Assembly: GCA_016802295.1 (NCBI GenBank)
Contig: JAESIW010000200.1
Coordinates: 4,643,155-4,707,154, forward strand
Origin: Brachionus rotundiformis
Lineage: Eukaryota > Rotifera > Eurotatoria > Ploima > Brachionidae
DNA: 64,000 bases
Direction of reading: 5' to 3'
A program made the translations under genes and the position numbers. The notes beneath the pieces were generated by a model that searched no databases, was not told the origin of the DNA, and worked only from the letters and a program-made list of their open reading frames with translations. Positions 23,350 through 35,840 of this stretch are shown in pieces (position 1 is the first letter of the stretch; each line of letters starts with the position of its first letter).

Positions 23350-23560
23350 ATTCAAAACAAAAATTAAAAATATTCAAAATATCTCGCGGAGAAAGTCACC
23401 AATCCAAAAGTAAATCATATCTGTAAGACCATAACTTTTAAACTTATATAAATAATAATCTATGCGACACTATGTCAAACGCCTTCGAAAAATCTGTTTA
23501 TAGAGTGCAAGACAGCATGAATACAAATTCTTTTAGAAAAAAATATTTTCGTCAATTTCG
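23350..23560 (-). mobile_element. LINE reverse-transcriptase fragment (motif A)
   Basis: The minus strand codes TDFSKAFDIVSHRLLF followed, after a frame change, by SYGLTDMIYFWIGDFLRE. This is the RT palm motif A and following helix ('DFSKAFDtVdH..LL.kL..yGi....W...fL..R') of Jockey/RTE-like LINEs. No other domains around it. The remaining DNA to 24990 (about 1.4 kb) is AT-rich with no gene that I can support. Confidence 0.65.
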
Positions 23561-24990
23561 ATATTTTGGACGATGAAACTTCTAAAAGATAATTTTAACT
23601 TTTTTTGTGGTGATAATCTAAACAATAATGTAGCTGGGCTCACTAGACCTAATGTTGCTTTCTTTAAAACAATATAACTTAAAGATTTGGCTTACATGTC
23701 CTGTTTACATCTTATTTATAGTTTTATAATTTCCAACAAAAAATGGCAACATATTCCAACATATTAAACAATACTTTAATAAAAAAATAATAAATTTTTA
23801 ATAAGTATCAATTTTCTATTTAATCTAAAAATAAAATTTATTAACGAAATAAAAAAAATCTAGTTAAAGGTTTAAATATTCACTCATATTTACAAGATTC
23901 ATCTCAATCTGAACCTGAGCCAAGTTATGGTTTTTAAGGTCAGCTGAGGAAACTGGTCGATGGTATGAATTTGAATTACTTTTTAATGCTTGTTTTTGCT
24001 TCATTTTGGTTTTACAGTAACAAAAAAAATACAAATTCTCATTTTCATATGTGTATTATATCTTTTTGAATAAAATATTTTTCTCTTTTGAGTTTCTCTT
24101 TTAATTTTGTATTCTAATTTCGTTTTTGTTTATCTAACCTCCGTCCCATTTTTACTCTTGGACCAGAATGATAATGCTGACCATCATGATCTGAAATACA
24201 TGACTTCACTTGAAAAATATTCAATTTTTTAAATTTATAATATTCTAGTATAGATAAGATAACATTTTATATCGTTTAACTGAGCTTAAAAATTACAAAT
24301 AAAAAAATTTGTAATGGCAAAATCGAAAATTTAATTACTGAAGCTTTAAAAATGATAATGGTTGGTATGAAATTTTTATTCGAAATTTAGATTATTTTCT
24401 CAATTAATATTCAATGAAATGACTTAAGTTTAGGTAAAAATTTAACTTGTAGAATTTTAAAAAAATTTTTAACAAATATTACTATATTTGCTCAAGTAGT
24501 GTTAAAACTTAATCAAAATTAGAAGCATCAGTAACTTCAATCAATACATGCAGTCTTTTTTCGATTAAAAATATAATTATTTAAATAATATTTTAAAATT
24601 GCTATCTAAAATAATAGCTAAAATTCTAAAATCGCTTGAGAAAAGAGTTGAGTATTATTAATCATTTTATTAATCTTAGTAGATCTAATTTAATTACTCT
24701 TAACTTTTAATAATAATCAAAAAATCTCCTTACAATATCCCTAATTGCTTGGCAACTTATTTTAAAAAATTAAAAAAAAAACAAATATCATTTATTTAGA
24801 TTAAAATAAAGTAATATTTTTTTATTAAGCAATAAAATGTTAAATAAAAATTTTAAGATTTTCTAGTAATTTAATTAACTCTAATCTTTATTTTTACTGC
24901 TTCATAATACTTTAAACTGATAAACCAATGTATAAAGTGTTTCTTGATTTTATTTAAAATAATTTTTTTCACAAATTCTAAATTTAAATA

Positions 24991-27900
24991 ATGACTGGAA
25001 ATGTGCAGGTGTCGTATCTTGTCATCGCATCATATGGCATATTCATTCTTACTTCAACACTTCTAGTTGGTATTTTGCCACCTTTGGTAAACAGACCATT
25101 GTGTGACGAGGAAGTCAAGACTCTCAGCGAAAACACTAATTATATAAAAGAGACTGAAAGACTAGTGATTGATAGAGAGCGACGAGATGCTCAATCCATG
25201 GGAGAAAATATAAATATAAACAATAAAATAAATGATTTTAATGAAAGATATCCAAATTACATCGATGAAATGTTCACTAGGTATTCAAAGGAAGCTAAAT
25301 CTCCTCGCTACAATATCTGTCCAGAAATATTGAATGCAACTGATGAATATTTTCCGTGGTATTCGTACCTTCTTCCAGATAGATATGCTCCATTACATTA
25401 TGATGTGGAATTATATGTTCCTGAATGGGGATTGAAGGTATATGATGGATTGATGAAAATCACCGTTGATATAACAACTGACTCGAATAGTCCGAATGAT
25501 AAATACATCATTTTAAACGCCGAAGATGAAATACCAATCTTGTTATCTGTAAAAGACAAAGATGGTATCGAATTAAATGTTGATTGTGTCGGATATTACA
25601 ATGCTTTCAAAAATGATTATTTCATTTTGAAATTGGAAAACTTTATAAACAAAGATAAAGCTCCATTAACCATTGAATTTTTGTTTATTGCTATTTTGCC
25701 TGAATATGATAGTGGTATTTTTGAATTTCAGTTTGGCAATCCAGGATCTGAGTCGTAAAGTTTTGAAATAAAATTAGAAATTTTTCTATTCTTTGTTTTC
25801 CAAGAACAATGTTGGCTTCCAAATTTGAGCCCATTGAAGCCAGAAGAGCGTTTCCGTGCTTCGATGAACCAAGATTCAAAGCCACATGGAATTTTAGTAT
25901 CGACCATCCAAATTCTACCATAGCACTATTCAATACTCCGGCAGATGTAATAAATTTTAAAAAATTTTAATTAACTTTTCATAAAGTAAATTATAATGAA
26001 AGCGTGACGAACCAATTATTGGTCTGAACAATTCAATACAAACTCAATTTGCAAAATCCAAACCATTGCCTACTTACATGATTGGTATGGTTGTATTCAA
26101 CAAAGATGATTTTGTCGACTTAAAACTGTATCTTCCAATTGATAAACAAATAAATCTATGGGTGCGAAATCAATTCATAGAGGAAGGTTTTGATGTGTTG
26201 AACATGACAGAAAAGATATTAGAAGGACTTATGGATATATTTAGTGGTGTTGACGAATCAGTTATCCCGTCCAAAATAGACATGTTCATTATTCCAGAAT
26301 ATCCAGTAGGACTAATTTTTTTTTGAAATTTGGTACATAATAATTAAAAATGGTTCTGTTGGAAAAAAATTTGAGAATCATGCATCATAGAAATCTTTTT
26401 TGCCTTTTAATCTTATTTTGTACCATATTTTAAGAAAATTTTACATTAAAACAAAAAACTAAATGCTATTTGTAAAAGTTTGAAGCGATTCCTCATTTTG
26501 GTCTTCCAATCTTCAGAGAAAAAGATGTTTTGTTCAAGTTTTCAAGTGCCAGTGAAAGAGACCTACAACGCATTGCCCTTTTAATTGCAAAAAATTTAGC
26601 TGAATTCGTAAGTAGTTTTTTTTTTAATAATTAATCTCAACATTTTAAAATTTTTTATCCTTCCGAATTTACTAATATGGTTCCATTTTTGTTAATCTAA
26701 TTAAAAATTTAAAAAAATATTTTAATCAAATGATTGATAATAATAACAATAGCTAATATTCTTTAGTCAACTTAGTTTAGCTAAATTAACAAAGCAGAAC
26801 AACTAAGGTAGTCCCGCTATAGTAGACTTTTAACTTTTTTAGATCATTTCTGCCCACGTATTTGATTTAGATATCTGCCTCTATCGACATCGTCAAGTCT
26901 ATTTTTAACTAAACGCTGAATCATAAAACCAATTAACTTGATTGAATTTGTTTTGAATTTTATAAAATTGTATCAGATCAGCACGCTGACGCTTTTCCTT
27001 AGCTAGTTTTGACTCATAGTTCAAATTTCTAATTTGTGGAACTAATTTGGTTGCTAGTCTTTGTACTTGTTCTAGTCTAAATATATCCTTTCTTGAGTAA
27101 CGATTCCAGGCAGCCGCACAGTATTCTAGATGCGGTCTAACATAAGTTTTCTAAAGTTGCAAGAATGATTGGCCATCCTAATACAAAAAAGTTTTCTTGA
27201 GCATTCCAAGAATGTAGTTGGCTTCATTTACGCAGCTATCAATTTTATCATTCCACTTGAGTTTGTTGTTCACCATTACACCAAGGTCGCCCTCAGTAGT
27301 GGTCTCAGCTAATTTAACTCTGATATCATTCGCATCTACCATTGATATTTCTTGTCTACCAAACTTTGAGTTGCCGCTGTACTTAACTTTACACTTGGAC
27401 TCCATTCTCCAACGCTTGAACCACTCAACCATCTTGTCAATATCCTCTTGTATTAGCATTTGATTGTTAGTATTTCTAATGAAACTGATCAATCTGCGAA
27501 CAGCTTACAAAATTGACTTGCTAGTTCTGGCAAGTCATTTATTAAGATGAAGAATAGTAACGTGATGGTTATTTTTTTTTTAAATAAGATCAAAAATTTA
27601 AAATTAAACTAGATAAAAATTAAGGAAAAAAATCTTTAAAATGATAGTAATAAGAAAAAATTTTAAATTTCATTTTCTATAAAAGATAATCCATTTATTT
27701 CGAAACAGATAAAAACAATAAGATAAATTATTTAAAACTATTCCTGAAATCGTTTTTTTTAGTGGTTTGGTAATTACGCCACTTTTTCATGGTGGGACGA
27801 ACTCTGGTTACAAGAAGGCTTTGCCGATTATGTCAAGTATATGGCTGTCAACCAGGCATATCCTGAGTGGAACATTGTAAAATAATTTTGTATCATTTTT

Positions 27901-30900
27901 TAATCTAAGTTAAATACGAAAATTTAGAAACAACAATTTATAACTGAAGAATTAATCTATGTAATTGTCAACGATGGGTATCCAACTTCTCATCCAATTT
28001 ATAAACCAATCAAAAATCCATATGAAATCGAAGAATACTTTGATGAAGTGGAAAAGAGTAAAACTGCTGCCATTTTAAGAATGATTGAAGAAGAATTAAG
28101 TGAAGCTCAAATAAAACAAGCTTTTACAGTACTGGCACTGGCAAATATTTTATTTCCATTTTAAATACATTCTTTAAGGCCTATTTGAATGCTCACCCAT
28201 GGGGCGTTGCTGAAGTCAACACATTTTACCAGGCTTTGGGAAAAATTAACGATTGGCCAGCAAAAGATTTTTTCGACAGGTGGATCTATCAATCAAACTA
28301 TCCATTACTAAATATAAGACTTGAAACAGATTCAAATAATCAGCAGTCTATAAAAGTGGTTCAATCAAGAGCACTTAACTCTCAAAATTCTATTTTTGCT
28401 TCCGATGAAATTTATCCATCTCCTTTCAAGTAACAATTTATTAAAAATTATAACAAATAAAACATTCAGCAAAATTTTTATTCAGTTTCACATGGTACAT
28501 TCCTGTGGAATGTTCATTTGGACGAAGAGCTAATGATACTTCTCCACTTGAAAGGACATTTTACATTTCAGAAAAAGAATGTAAATTTTCAATGTTAATT
28601 TTCTCTTAAATTTTAATATTATTTTTAGTCTCCATGGATCTTCCCAATCAAAAACAAGATTTATACACATGGGTACATTGTGATAGAAAATTCACCGGCT
28701 ATTATGCCACAGATTATACAAAAGAAAATTGGGAAAATTTAGGCTCAGCAATGAAAGAACAGAACAGAGTATTACTTAAGACCAATATTTAAGCAAAGTA
28801 TTTAAATTTTTTAAAGGAACTTTTACCATCTGACCGAGCCAATATAATCCACAATTTATTTGTTAATGGTTTTTCAGAAAGAACATCTTATTTCGAAGTT
28901 GTCGATGTATTGAGCTATCTGACCATCGAAAAAGACTATTTGCCATGGAGAACTGTTTATAAGCATGTTAGTGACATGGTTGGAATATTGGACTACAAAG
29001 AACCCTTTTTTCAAGTTGCCAATTTCTTTAGTACAATGATGAGAAAAATTGAACAAGATATGGATTTGTGGTCACCGTCTCAAATTCATACAGAAGAGTA
29101 TAACAGAAAAATTAAATTTTAAATTTATTAATTTTTTTTTGACCAATTTTAGATTATTGAAAGAAACAATTTTAACACTAGCTTGTCGTCTGCAAGACAA
29201 ATATTGTTTGGAAAAAACCGTCGATCTTTGGCAAGAAGCCGTTCCTGGCCTTCTTAGTGGCACATTTAATTCCAGGTTATTTTTTTTCCATTTACTTTGT
29301 TAATGAGATAGAATTAAATTGTTTTTCAAGTTTAATTTTATTTTATTTAACTATTAAACTACACAACTAAGGCCTGATTTTAATAAATATTGGTTTTGGA
29401 AATATAATTAAGATTTCTAGTAAAGATTTAAATTTAAAACGTCATTCAAATGTCAAGTAAAAAATCAAATTGAAATATAAAAATTAACTAGTAAAATTTT
29501 CATGTTAAAATTTATGCAAAAAAAATAAAAAAATTTCATCATAAATTCTAGAAATAAAAAGACTCGCTGATTTCTATATTGTGATTTCGTGATTAGTTAA
29601 GCTTGCCGTCATAAAAATGTATTCTTAAAAAAAACAATAATAGATAATTGAAATTGAATCAATATAAAAAATTCTAATTTAATCTAAGATTCAAGATTAA
29701 TAATTTTTTATTTTTTTTATTAATTATAAACAAAAATAAAATATCTAGTTTAATGTGTTTATGTGTCTAAATTCTAATATTAATAAATTTAGATTTTTAG
29801 TTAATTGCCTTTTTTCCTACCTGGTTTCGCTTTTTTACCAATTACTGAATCAAAAAATATGTTTACAAACATAGGCTTTGAAATACTCAATAAAAGTTTA
29901 CTTTGAAATTTTCCAGTTATTTTTCCAAGGCGGATTAAGTATATTAAATTAATAAATGAAAAAAAGAAATCAAAATTTCAATTTCCATCTTAGTTTAGTG
30001 AATCGATAATTAATCTTGCCCAGGAACATTCAAATGGGAATTAATTATTATGTAGAAAATCGTCTATAATATTTGTTAGGACAATTTAGAAAAATAATTT
30101 ATAATATCACTAAAATTAATGACGCAACCAGAAATTTAAATGAAAAATAAATACCTACAAAAATTTTATTTTTAAAAACTTATTCAGATAAAACAGTATA
30201 TTTTTATTGATATTTTAAAATAAAATTAAATAATAAAATTTATTTTTAGTATCCTTCCGCCTTATGTTAGAAAAATTGTCTATGACTATCACATACAAAA
30301 TACCTATGATGTTGACGAATGGAACTTGATAATAAGAGACTATGAGAACATTGAGGATAGCGGAGAAAGACGTCGACTCCTAGAGTCTTTAACCTTTACA
30401 AGACTACCTTGGCTACTGGCAAGATTAATCAAAGAACAAAAGGAGATTAATTTGGAAAAGATTGACTTTTTTGAAACCATAAAAATCATGAGTGAAAACC
30501 CAATTGGCAGAGAGATAGCTTGGGACTACATGAGAATCAATTTCAATGATATTCTTGACGAGTATGGCGAAGACGATGCTAGACTTGGTCAAATGCTACT
30601 TGATATATGCCGAACATTTGAAAACGAATTTTTGTTTTACGAATTGTTGGAATTTGTTTTCTTTACAGAAACTGGTGCCACATCGAATGCAAGATTGAGA
30701 GCTTTGGAACTTGTATCAACAAATATCGAATGGCTGTTTGATAAAGAACACCAAATTATTGAGGCTTTTAGTGACATAAGAAAAAATGATAGCGACTCGG
30801 ACAAATTTAAAAAAAGTGAAAAATCAATTGCTTTTATTAAGAAAGCCCGTGATGAATTCCACAAGCGTATGAATGAAAATTACAGACCCGAGAGTCATTT

Positions 30901-30931
30901 TTCAAGATTGTTCAAAAAGAACCTTTATTAA
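24991..30931 (+). CDS. M1-family (aminopeptidase N-like) protein lacking catalytic motifs
   Basis: Twelve exons fit: 24991-25754, 25805-25946, 26003-26305, 26479-26607, 27763-27876, 27928-28128, 28179-28429, 28486-28580, 28629-28768, 28817-29097, 29153-29275, 30250-30931; 1074 aa. Residues about 8-30 are a signal anchor (type II). Then the N-terminal beta domain (LPDRYAPLHYDVELYVPEW; EPIEARRAFPCFDEPRFKATW), the peptidase domain, and an ERAP1_C-like helical domain (RRRLLESLTFTRLPWLL...). At the active site, the GAMEN exopeptidase motif reads EAIPH (PFEAIPHFGLPIFRE), and HELAHQ-WFGN reads KNLAEF-WFGN: both His ligands and the catalytic Glu of HExxH are gone, while the third ligand region survives (LWLQEGFADYV). 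The splice site falls just before WFGN. Predicted inactive ectoprotein, perhaps a binding or scaffold paralogue. A LINE fills intron 4; intron 11 is 974 bp of AT-rich DNA. Confidence 0.85.
26790..27590 (-). mobile_element. LINE reverse-transcriptase fragment in intron 4 of the M1-like gene
   Basis: Antisense to the host gene. In order on the minus strand: ILINDLPELASQFCKLFAD (RT motif C region), QEDIDKMVEWFKRWRMES, TTEGDLGVMVNNKLKW, NYILGMLKKTF, VRPHLEYCAAAWNRYS, then IRNLNYESKLAKEKRQRADL and IQFYKIQNKFN. This is the C-terminal half of a Jockey/CR1-type RT, with a few stops and frameshifts, less decayed than the copy at 440. Endonuclease and 5' part absent, as is usual for 5'-truncated insertions. 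Confidence 0.85.
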
Positions 30932-31168
30932 GTTTTAAAAATCAATTTTATTCAAAAAATTGGAATAAAAGAATTTATTGAATTCTTTATATAATTTATT
31001 TAAATAAAATTATCTTTTCACGAATATCTAAAATATCTAAAGTAAAATACAAATGGGATTTTTAAAAGCAGAAGTAGTTGCAGTGCTAAAGCTAAATACA
31101 AGCTATGGCAATAAAATATTTCTTTTCTTTAATGCATCAAATAAAAATAAAAATATTGGTTTACTAAA

Positions 31169-31930
31169 CTAATGAAGGTAATGGTGGTTGAAGCACCAAA
31201 TTTCTCCGCTGAGCCTCTCTTTGTGAAATTCGACGTTGGTGAGTTTCATGTGCCAATCAATAGGAAATTGAATTCTTTTAAAATCAAATGGTATTCCAGA
31301 ATCGCTTGGTATCAATGGCATTTTTGGAATAAATACTAATTTTCCCTTAAATTCTCCTATGGCTATTTTGGCATGAATGATTTTATCATAAAGATTTTGA
31401 ATAATTAGCCTCGTACCATTATATAAACCGTCGTTAGGGGAAATATTTCGCATTAAAATAATTGATTGTCCAATTTTAAGTCTCAATTTATATATTAGAT
31501 ATATTAAGTGTGTTAAGAAATTCGGTGGGATAAAGCGCTGTATCCGAATCAGTAATTATCGTATCAATCGATAAATATTCTTTGCAATCACTTTTAATAA
31601 AATAAATAGTTTAAAAGTTTTATTTAAATATAGTTTATAAAGTTTAAAACTTTTAAAAAGATCAGTTGCTAGATTGTTGATAATATCAACATCGTTATTT
31701 GTGGGACAGAGAATCGCTCTATTTATAAAAATTCATCAACAATTCTGTTAATAAATAAAATTCTAATTTAAATTATTTAAATAAAAATTTTTGATGTTTG
31801 TTTACTCAGTTGATAAATTTTGATAAACATGCTTAATTAAATCAATAGGTCCGAAATGATTTATTATTTTAGTCGGTAATTCAATAAGATAAATTCTTCA
31901 GCCTCTTTTGAGTCATTGTCGTTGTCGTTT
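31169..31930 (-). mobile_element. Helitron helicase C-terminal remnant
   Basis: Minus-strand pieces in correct order: a degraded start with NEAEEFILL near 31890, a segment with APTN-like sequence near 31730, SIDTIITDSDTALYPTEFLN near 31560, then an open frame 31486-31169 with MRLKIGQSIILMRNISPNDG, LYNGTRLIIQNL, GEFKGKLVFIPKMPLIPSDS and FDFKRIQFPI. These are the signature blocks of the Helitron PIF1-like helicase C-terminus. It stops before the last 'MTINKSQGQ' motif. Broken upstream by stops. Confidence 0.8.
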
Positions 31931-32536
31931 TTAACTCTCATATTTATTGTTAATTTTAATTTTTGGACTGATTAGAATTTCAAAATTTAAATATTTTGTT
32001 TTTTTTTTTCAATTTTTTTAAAATTTTTTTAATGTTTTTTAAATAAATTTTGCTCTATAATTTTTAAAAAATTTATTTTGTTAGAGAAAATCCAGAATAA
32101 GACAATTTTTAAAGCAGTATATAATTTTGGTTGGTATGCCAAGGCTAAACAATTGTGACGTGAGCGATATTGGTTCAACCGATTGAGGTTCAGTGATAAT
32201 TGGGTCAAGGAACCCTTGAGCCTTTTGGCTCAATACCAGTGTTTGCAAGATGTTAATTTTACCATAATTTTTTTTAATAAAAAAGCCTAAACCAACAGAA
32301 CTCTAATCAATAACCTAATTAATGTAAGTTATTGATTAGAGTTCTGTTGGTTTAGGCTTTGTTCAGTTTTTAAGCTTTTTGAAAAAAATTTAAATTTTCA
32401 AATAATTTACTGTTTAGTAAAACTGACTAAATTATTTACTTAATTTATTTTAAATAAATTATTAAAAAGCTAAACTTTATTCGTTATCTATTTAATACAA
32501 ATTTTTGAAAAAAATTAAAAAAAAATGTTTTTTTTA
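31931..32536. other. AT-rich DNA containing a perfect hairpin
   Basis: No gene. The hairpin at 32282-32360 is listed separately. Confidence 0.4.
32282..32360. repeat. Perfect 33-bp inverted repeat with 13-nt loop
   Basis: aaagcctaaaccaacagaac... at 32282-32314 is exactly reverse-complemented at 32328-32360, with loop ctaattaatgtaa. No surrounding gene. It could be a folded MITE, or a transcribed small-RNA hairpin. Confidence 0.85.
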
Positions 32537-34122
32537 TTAAATGTCTTGACCATTTGATTTTTTTATATTGAAAATAAAACAAGCCACCCAGCCTATTAAT
32601 CCTAGAAAACATGCTATCATGAACAGCCAAAACCAGCCGAATCTGTCACTCTGAGCCGATAGCTCTGCTGTCAAAAGTGAACTCGGAACCTAAGATTAAA
32701 ATTTTATTTCAATATCAAAATATTTATCTTTTATACTCCTATCAGAAAAACAAGCGCATAAATTGAAGTGAAATTTTTTTGCCCAAAACACTTTGCAGTC
32801 ACCGTAGGCATCATTACAAAAACTCCACATTGGCAAAAAAGAACCAAACAAATCCAAATTAGGTATACTTCTTTTATTTGTATAAACTTGGTCAAGTACA
32901 AAGTGCTGACGAGACTTATTAAGCTTGAGCTTAAGATTAGCATGGATACTTTAAATGACAACCGGTCGACCAAGTATCCCCAAAAAAGTCGACCAATTGC
33001 ATTGAAAATATTGGACACCGAGCCAACAGTAGCCAAAAATCTATCATCATTTATAAACACCTGTCCAAATGTCTAGAATATGCTTTTTTAAAAATTTGAA
33101 ATGGCAAGTAAAAAATCTACTTTATAAAAAGTGATAACAATGGTTGCAGGAATTGTCACAGTACTGATAATTAAAGCTAGAATATAAAAAACTGGCGTCT
33201 TAAGGGCTTGCGATGGTGTCAGTCCTTCATCAGGCATTTGATAGTTCACACCTAAGCTATTTTTTTCTTCTGGTATATCTGACTGTTCTGGAACAATCTC
33301 AACTTGATCATCGTTTATGCTCGTATTCTGTGCATAGCGAGTAAAGTCGCTTAACAAACAAAAGCCTACAATTTGCATTACAAAACATGTTGTTGCCATA
33401 ATAAGGAATACTTTAGGCACTCTCTCAAGAAGATCTAAATGAAGCTTGGAAAAGTATTTCTCATTTGGAAAGTCTTTGGAATAAGGCTTGTCAGGAGAAT
33501 AATTTTTTGGATTTATATATAGAGTTTGAATTTGATCGAATATTGAAGCGCTTGCACCATAACCAAAGAGTATCACTGAGTTTGATAATCCTTTTCTATC
33601 TGGGAACCACTTGAAAAAATTTTTTAATCCTCCTACTTTTTTTAAATTTAGCTACCTTCATAGCCATGGATAAGGGTCCTAAATATGCACAACCTGCGCC
33701 GATACCATACAAAACTCCATAAGAAAAAAGAACAAGAATAAACGATTTTTTTATGGTCAAGAAAGTAATACCAATTCCAATACTACCAAAAAAATATATG
33801 TTAAGTATTAGAGATAATAAAGATAATTTTACTTCATAATTAAACAACCGATTAGTATGTTATAGCGGATGTTGGTATTAAATTTAGAATTGATAAATCC
33901 GCTCAAAATACTCGAAAGAGAGAAACATATACCAAACGAATTAAGAATGTAGGTTGTCTGAGAGTAGCGCACATCTAACCCGTCATATTCTCTCAAATAA
34001 GAGGTAAGATATGGAGTTATATTGCCAAATGTGTAGTAAGACCCTAGAGATAGATGGATTAAGAAGCCACCGATTAGGGTGGACCATTTCTTGTATTTGT
34101 TTGGTATAAAAGTCTCGAGCAT
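32537..34122 (-). CDS. MFS transporter, oxalate:formate-antiporter/monocarboxylate-like (paralogue 1)
   Basis: Minus-strand exons 34122-33833, 33782-33656, 33609-33121, 33072-32737, 32689-32537 join in phase to 464 aa with about 12 hydrophobic segments. Motifs shared with the two paralogues at 37520 and 39790: KKWSTLIGGFLIHLSLGS near the start, YGVLYGIGAGCAYLGPLS, WFPDRKGLSNSVILFGYGAS, INPKN-SPDKPYS, FINDDRFLATVGS, CQCGVFVMMPTVTAK-FGQ. These match the OFA branch of the major facilitator superfamily, which moves small carboxylates across membranes. The substrate is unknown. The start is the internal ATG (MLETFIPNK) by alignment with the paralogues. The intron set differs: it alone has introns at LIM/N and FYK/TFG and lacks the DEK/YF intron. 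Confidence 0.78.
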
Positions 34123-34137
34123 TTTGAGATAAAGCAC

Positions 34138-35270
34138 TTGAAATAAATTTTTAAAATTTTAAGTCATCTGATATTTTAAGTGATAAGAACTTTTGATTAA
34201 TTAAAATTATAAATAATTAGTATGAATTTATTTATTTTCGAAATTTTACCTAAATTTTAATTTGAAAATCAAGTCCATCTAACCTTCTAATTTTCAGAGA
34301 AATTTTTCTTTCACTAAACAATCTCTTGGTTCGGATAGACTTTATTTTAGAATTCTTACCATGCAAAAACAGTAGTGCCAAAAAAATGTATAAAAATAAT
34401 AAGAAAAAATAATTTTTGATCATAATCATTTTATATTTTATATAGGCTTCCATATTTTTATGTCAAAATCTATTCTTTTCCATTATTTAAATTTTCAAAA
34501 AATCTTATTCAATTAAATTAAGAAGCTTTGTTTTAAATTTTGCTCTTATGAATTCCGAAAATTCTTTAATTAATCTAATCATGAATTAACTAATGAGTTA
34601 AAACAATTAATTTATTATATCTTTTAATATGGCGAACGAGTTTTGATTTTTCGTCAAGTAAAACCATATTAAATTTTTGAGAGTAATTTATATATATAGT
34701 ATATTAATAATCGACAGCTCATTTGAAATTTAATTGAAATTTTGTTAATATTTTTTGATATTTACTTATAAAACGAAAACTAGAATCTTTTTTTTATTTA
34801 TTTTGATTATTTTTTGACATAAATTGTTGACAAAAAGTTTTTTCTTAGAAAAGTAAAGACTTAATTAAATTAATTAAATTTTTGTGAAAGGTAGATTTGG
34901 CAACAACTTGAAATCTTGTCAATCAAAGTACTCAAATAATATGAGAAAATAATATTGATAAAAGTATTAAAATAAATTATTATTTTTTTTATTTTTAATA
35001 AATAATTTGATAAAAACAAAGTAAAAATCTTTTAACACATTGTCCAATTATTCAAGCCAATAATTTTTTAATTTTCTTTTTAAAAATTTATTCAATTTAA
35101 AAAAAAAGTACCTTTCTAAACAATATGAATATTTTATTAATTTAAATTTTTTTAATTAGCCATTAAATTATCAAATTATTATATAACAGCTTATAGTTTT
35201 AAAGCTTCAATACAAAAGATCTTTGGAACTAAACTTATTGTTGTTTCGCAGTTTATTTCAAATATTAGTT
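34138..35270. other. AT-rich intergenic DNA with one short ORF
   Basis: A 67-codon minus frame at 34250-34453 has one hydrophobic segment (NYFFLLFLYIFLALLFLHGK) followed by a basic tail; it may be a short membrane protein or chance. Nothing else seen. Confidence 0.3.
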
Positions 35271-35840
35271 TTAATAATTTAAAACTTGATCAATATACAA
35301 TGCATTACAATTGATATTATTACATCTTGTTAAATAGTCAGTAGTGGTTCCCAATTTTGAAGCAATAATATTACATGTATCACCTGAAACTACTCGGTAG
35401 AGTCTTGTCCCGCAACTTGCTGTGTAGGGAACACAAACCCATTGTCCGACAAATAAATTATTACAATTAATTGATGGATTTAGAAGATAAAAATTATAAG
35501 ATGTCGCGCTAGCCAATTGTGCACAACTATCACCTGATCTAATTTGATAGTTTAAACATCCTGGTACAAAGCCATCGTAAGTGCCTGCAGAATAAGTTGA
35601 TGTCGTAGTTGTTGTTGATGTTGTTGTAGCATATGTAGGTATGCACACCTGTTGACCAATAGCCAAATTATATGGGTTAAGAGATGGGTTTGCTGCAATA
35701 ATTGCATCCGGGTCCACAAAATACTTTTTGCCCAAATCATTAAATGTGTCACCACTCTGAATTGTATGGTAAATGCATTGTCCGTTTATAAGGTTAAAAA
35801 AACTTAAAATTAGTACCACAACTTTAGCAACTAGAGACAT
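35271..35840 (-). CDS. Secreted protein with three LysM domains
   Basis: A single exon codes 189 aa. Residues 1-20 are a signal peptide (MSLVAKVVVLILSFFNLING). LysM1 at about 23-68 (HTIQSGDTFNDLGKKY ... NLAIGQQVCIP), then a Thr-rich linker (ATTTSTTTTTSTYSAGT), LysM2 at about 93-137 (YQIRSGDSCAQLAS ... LFVGQWVCVP), LysM3 at about 146-187 (YRVVSGDTCNIIAS ... ALYIDQVL). LysM binds GlcNAc polymers such as chitin or peptidoglycan. The last domain stops at DQVLNY, where the others read CIP or CVP, so the end is slightly truncated or an exon is missed. The LysM-only secreted plan with Thr linker resembles fungal/bacterial proteins more than most animal ones, so horizontal origin is possible; chitin binding fits an animal with chitinous cuticle or eggshell. 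Confidence 0.85.
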   Translation of the reverse strand: MSLVAKVVVLILSFFNLINGQCIYHTIQSGDTFNDLGKKYFVDPDAIIAANPSLNPYNLAIGQQVCIPTYATTTSTTTTTSTYSAGTYDGFVPGCLNYQIRSGDSCAQLASATSYNFYLLNPSINCNNLFVGQWVCVPYTASCGTRLYRVVSGDTCNIIASKLGTTTDYLTRCNNINCNALYIDQVLNY

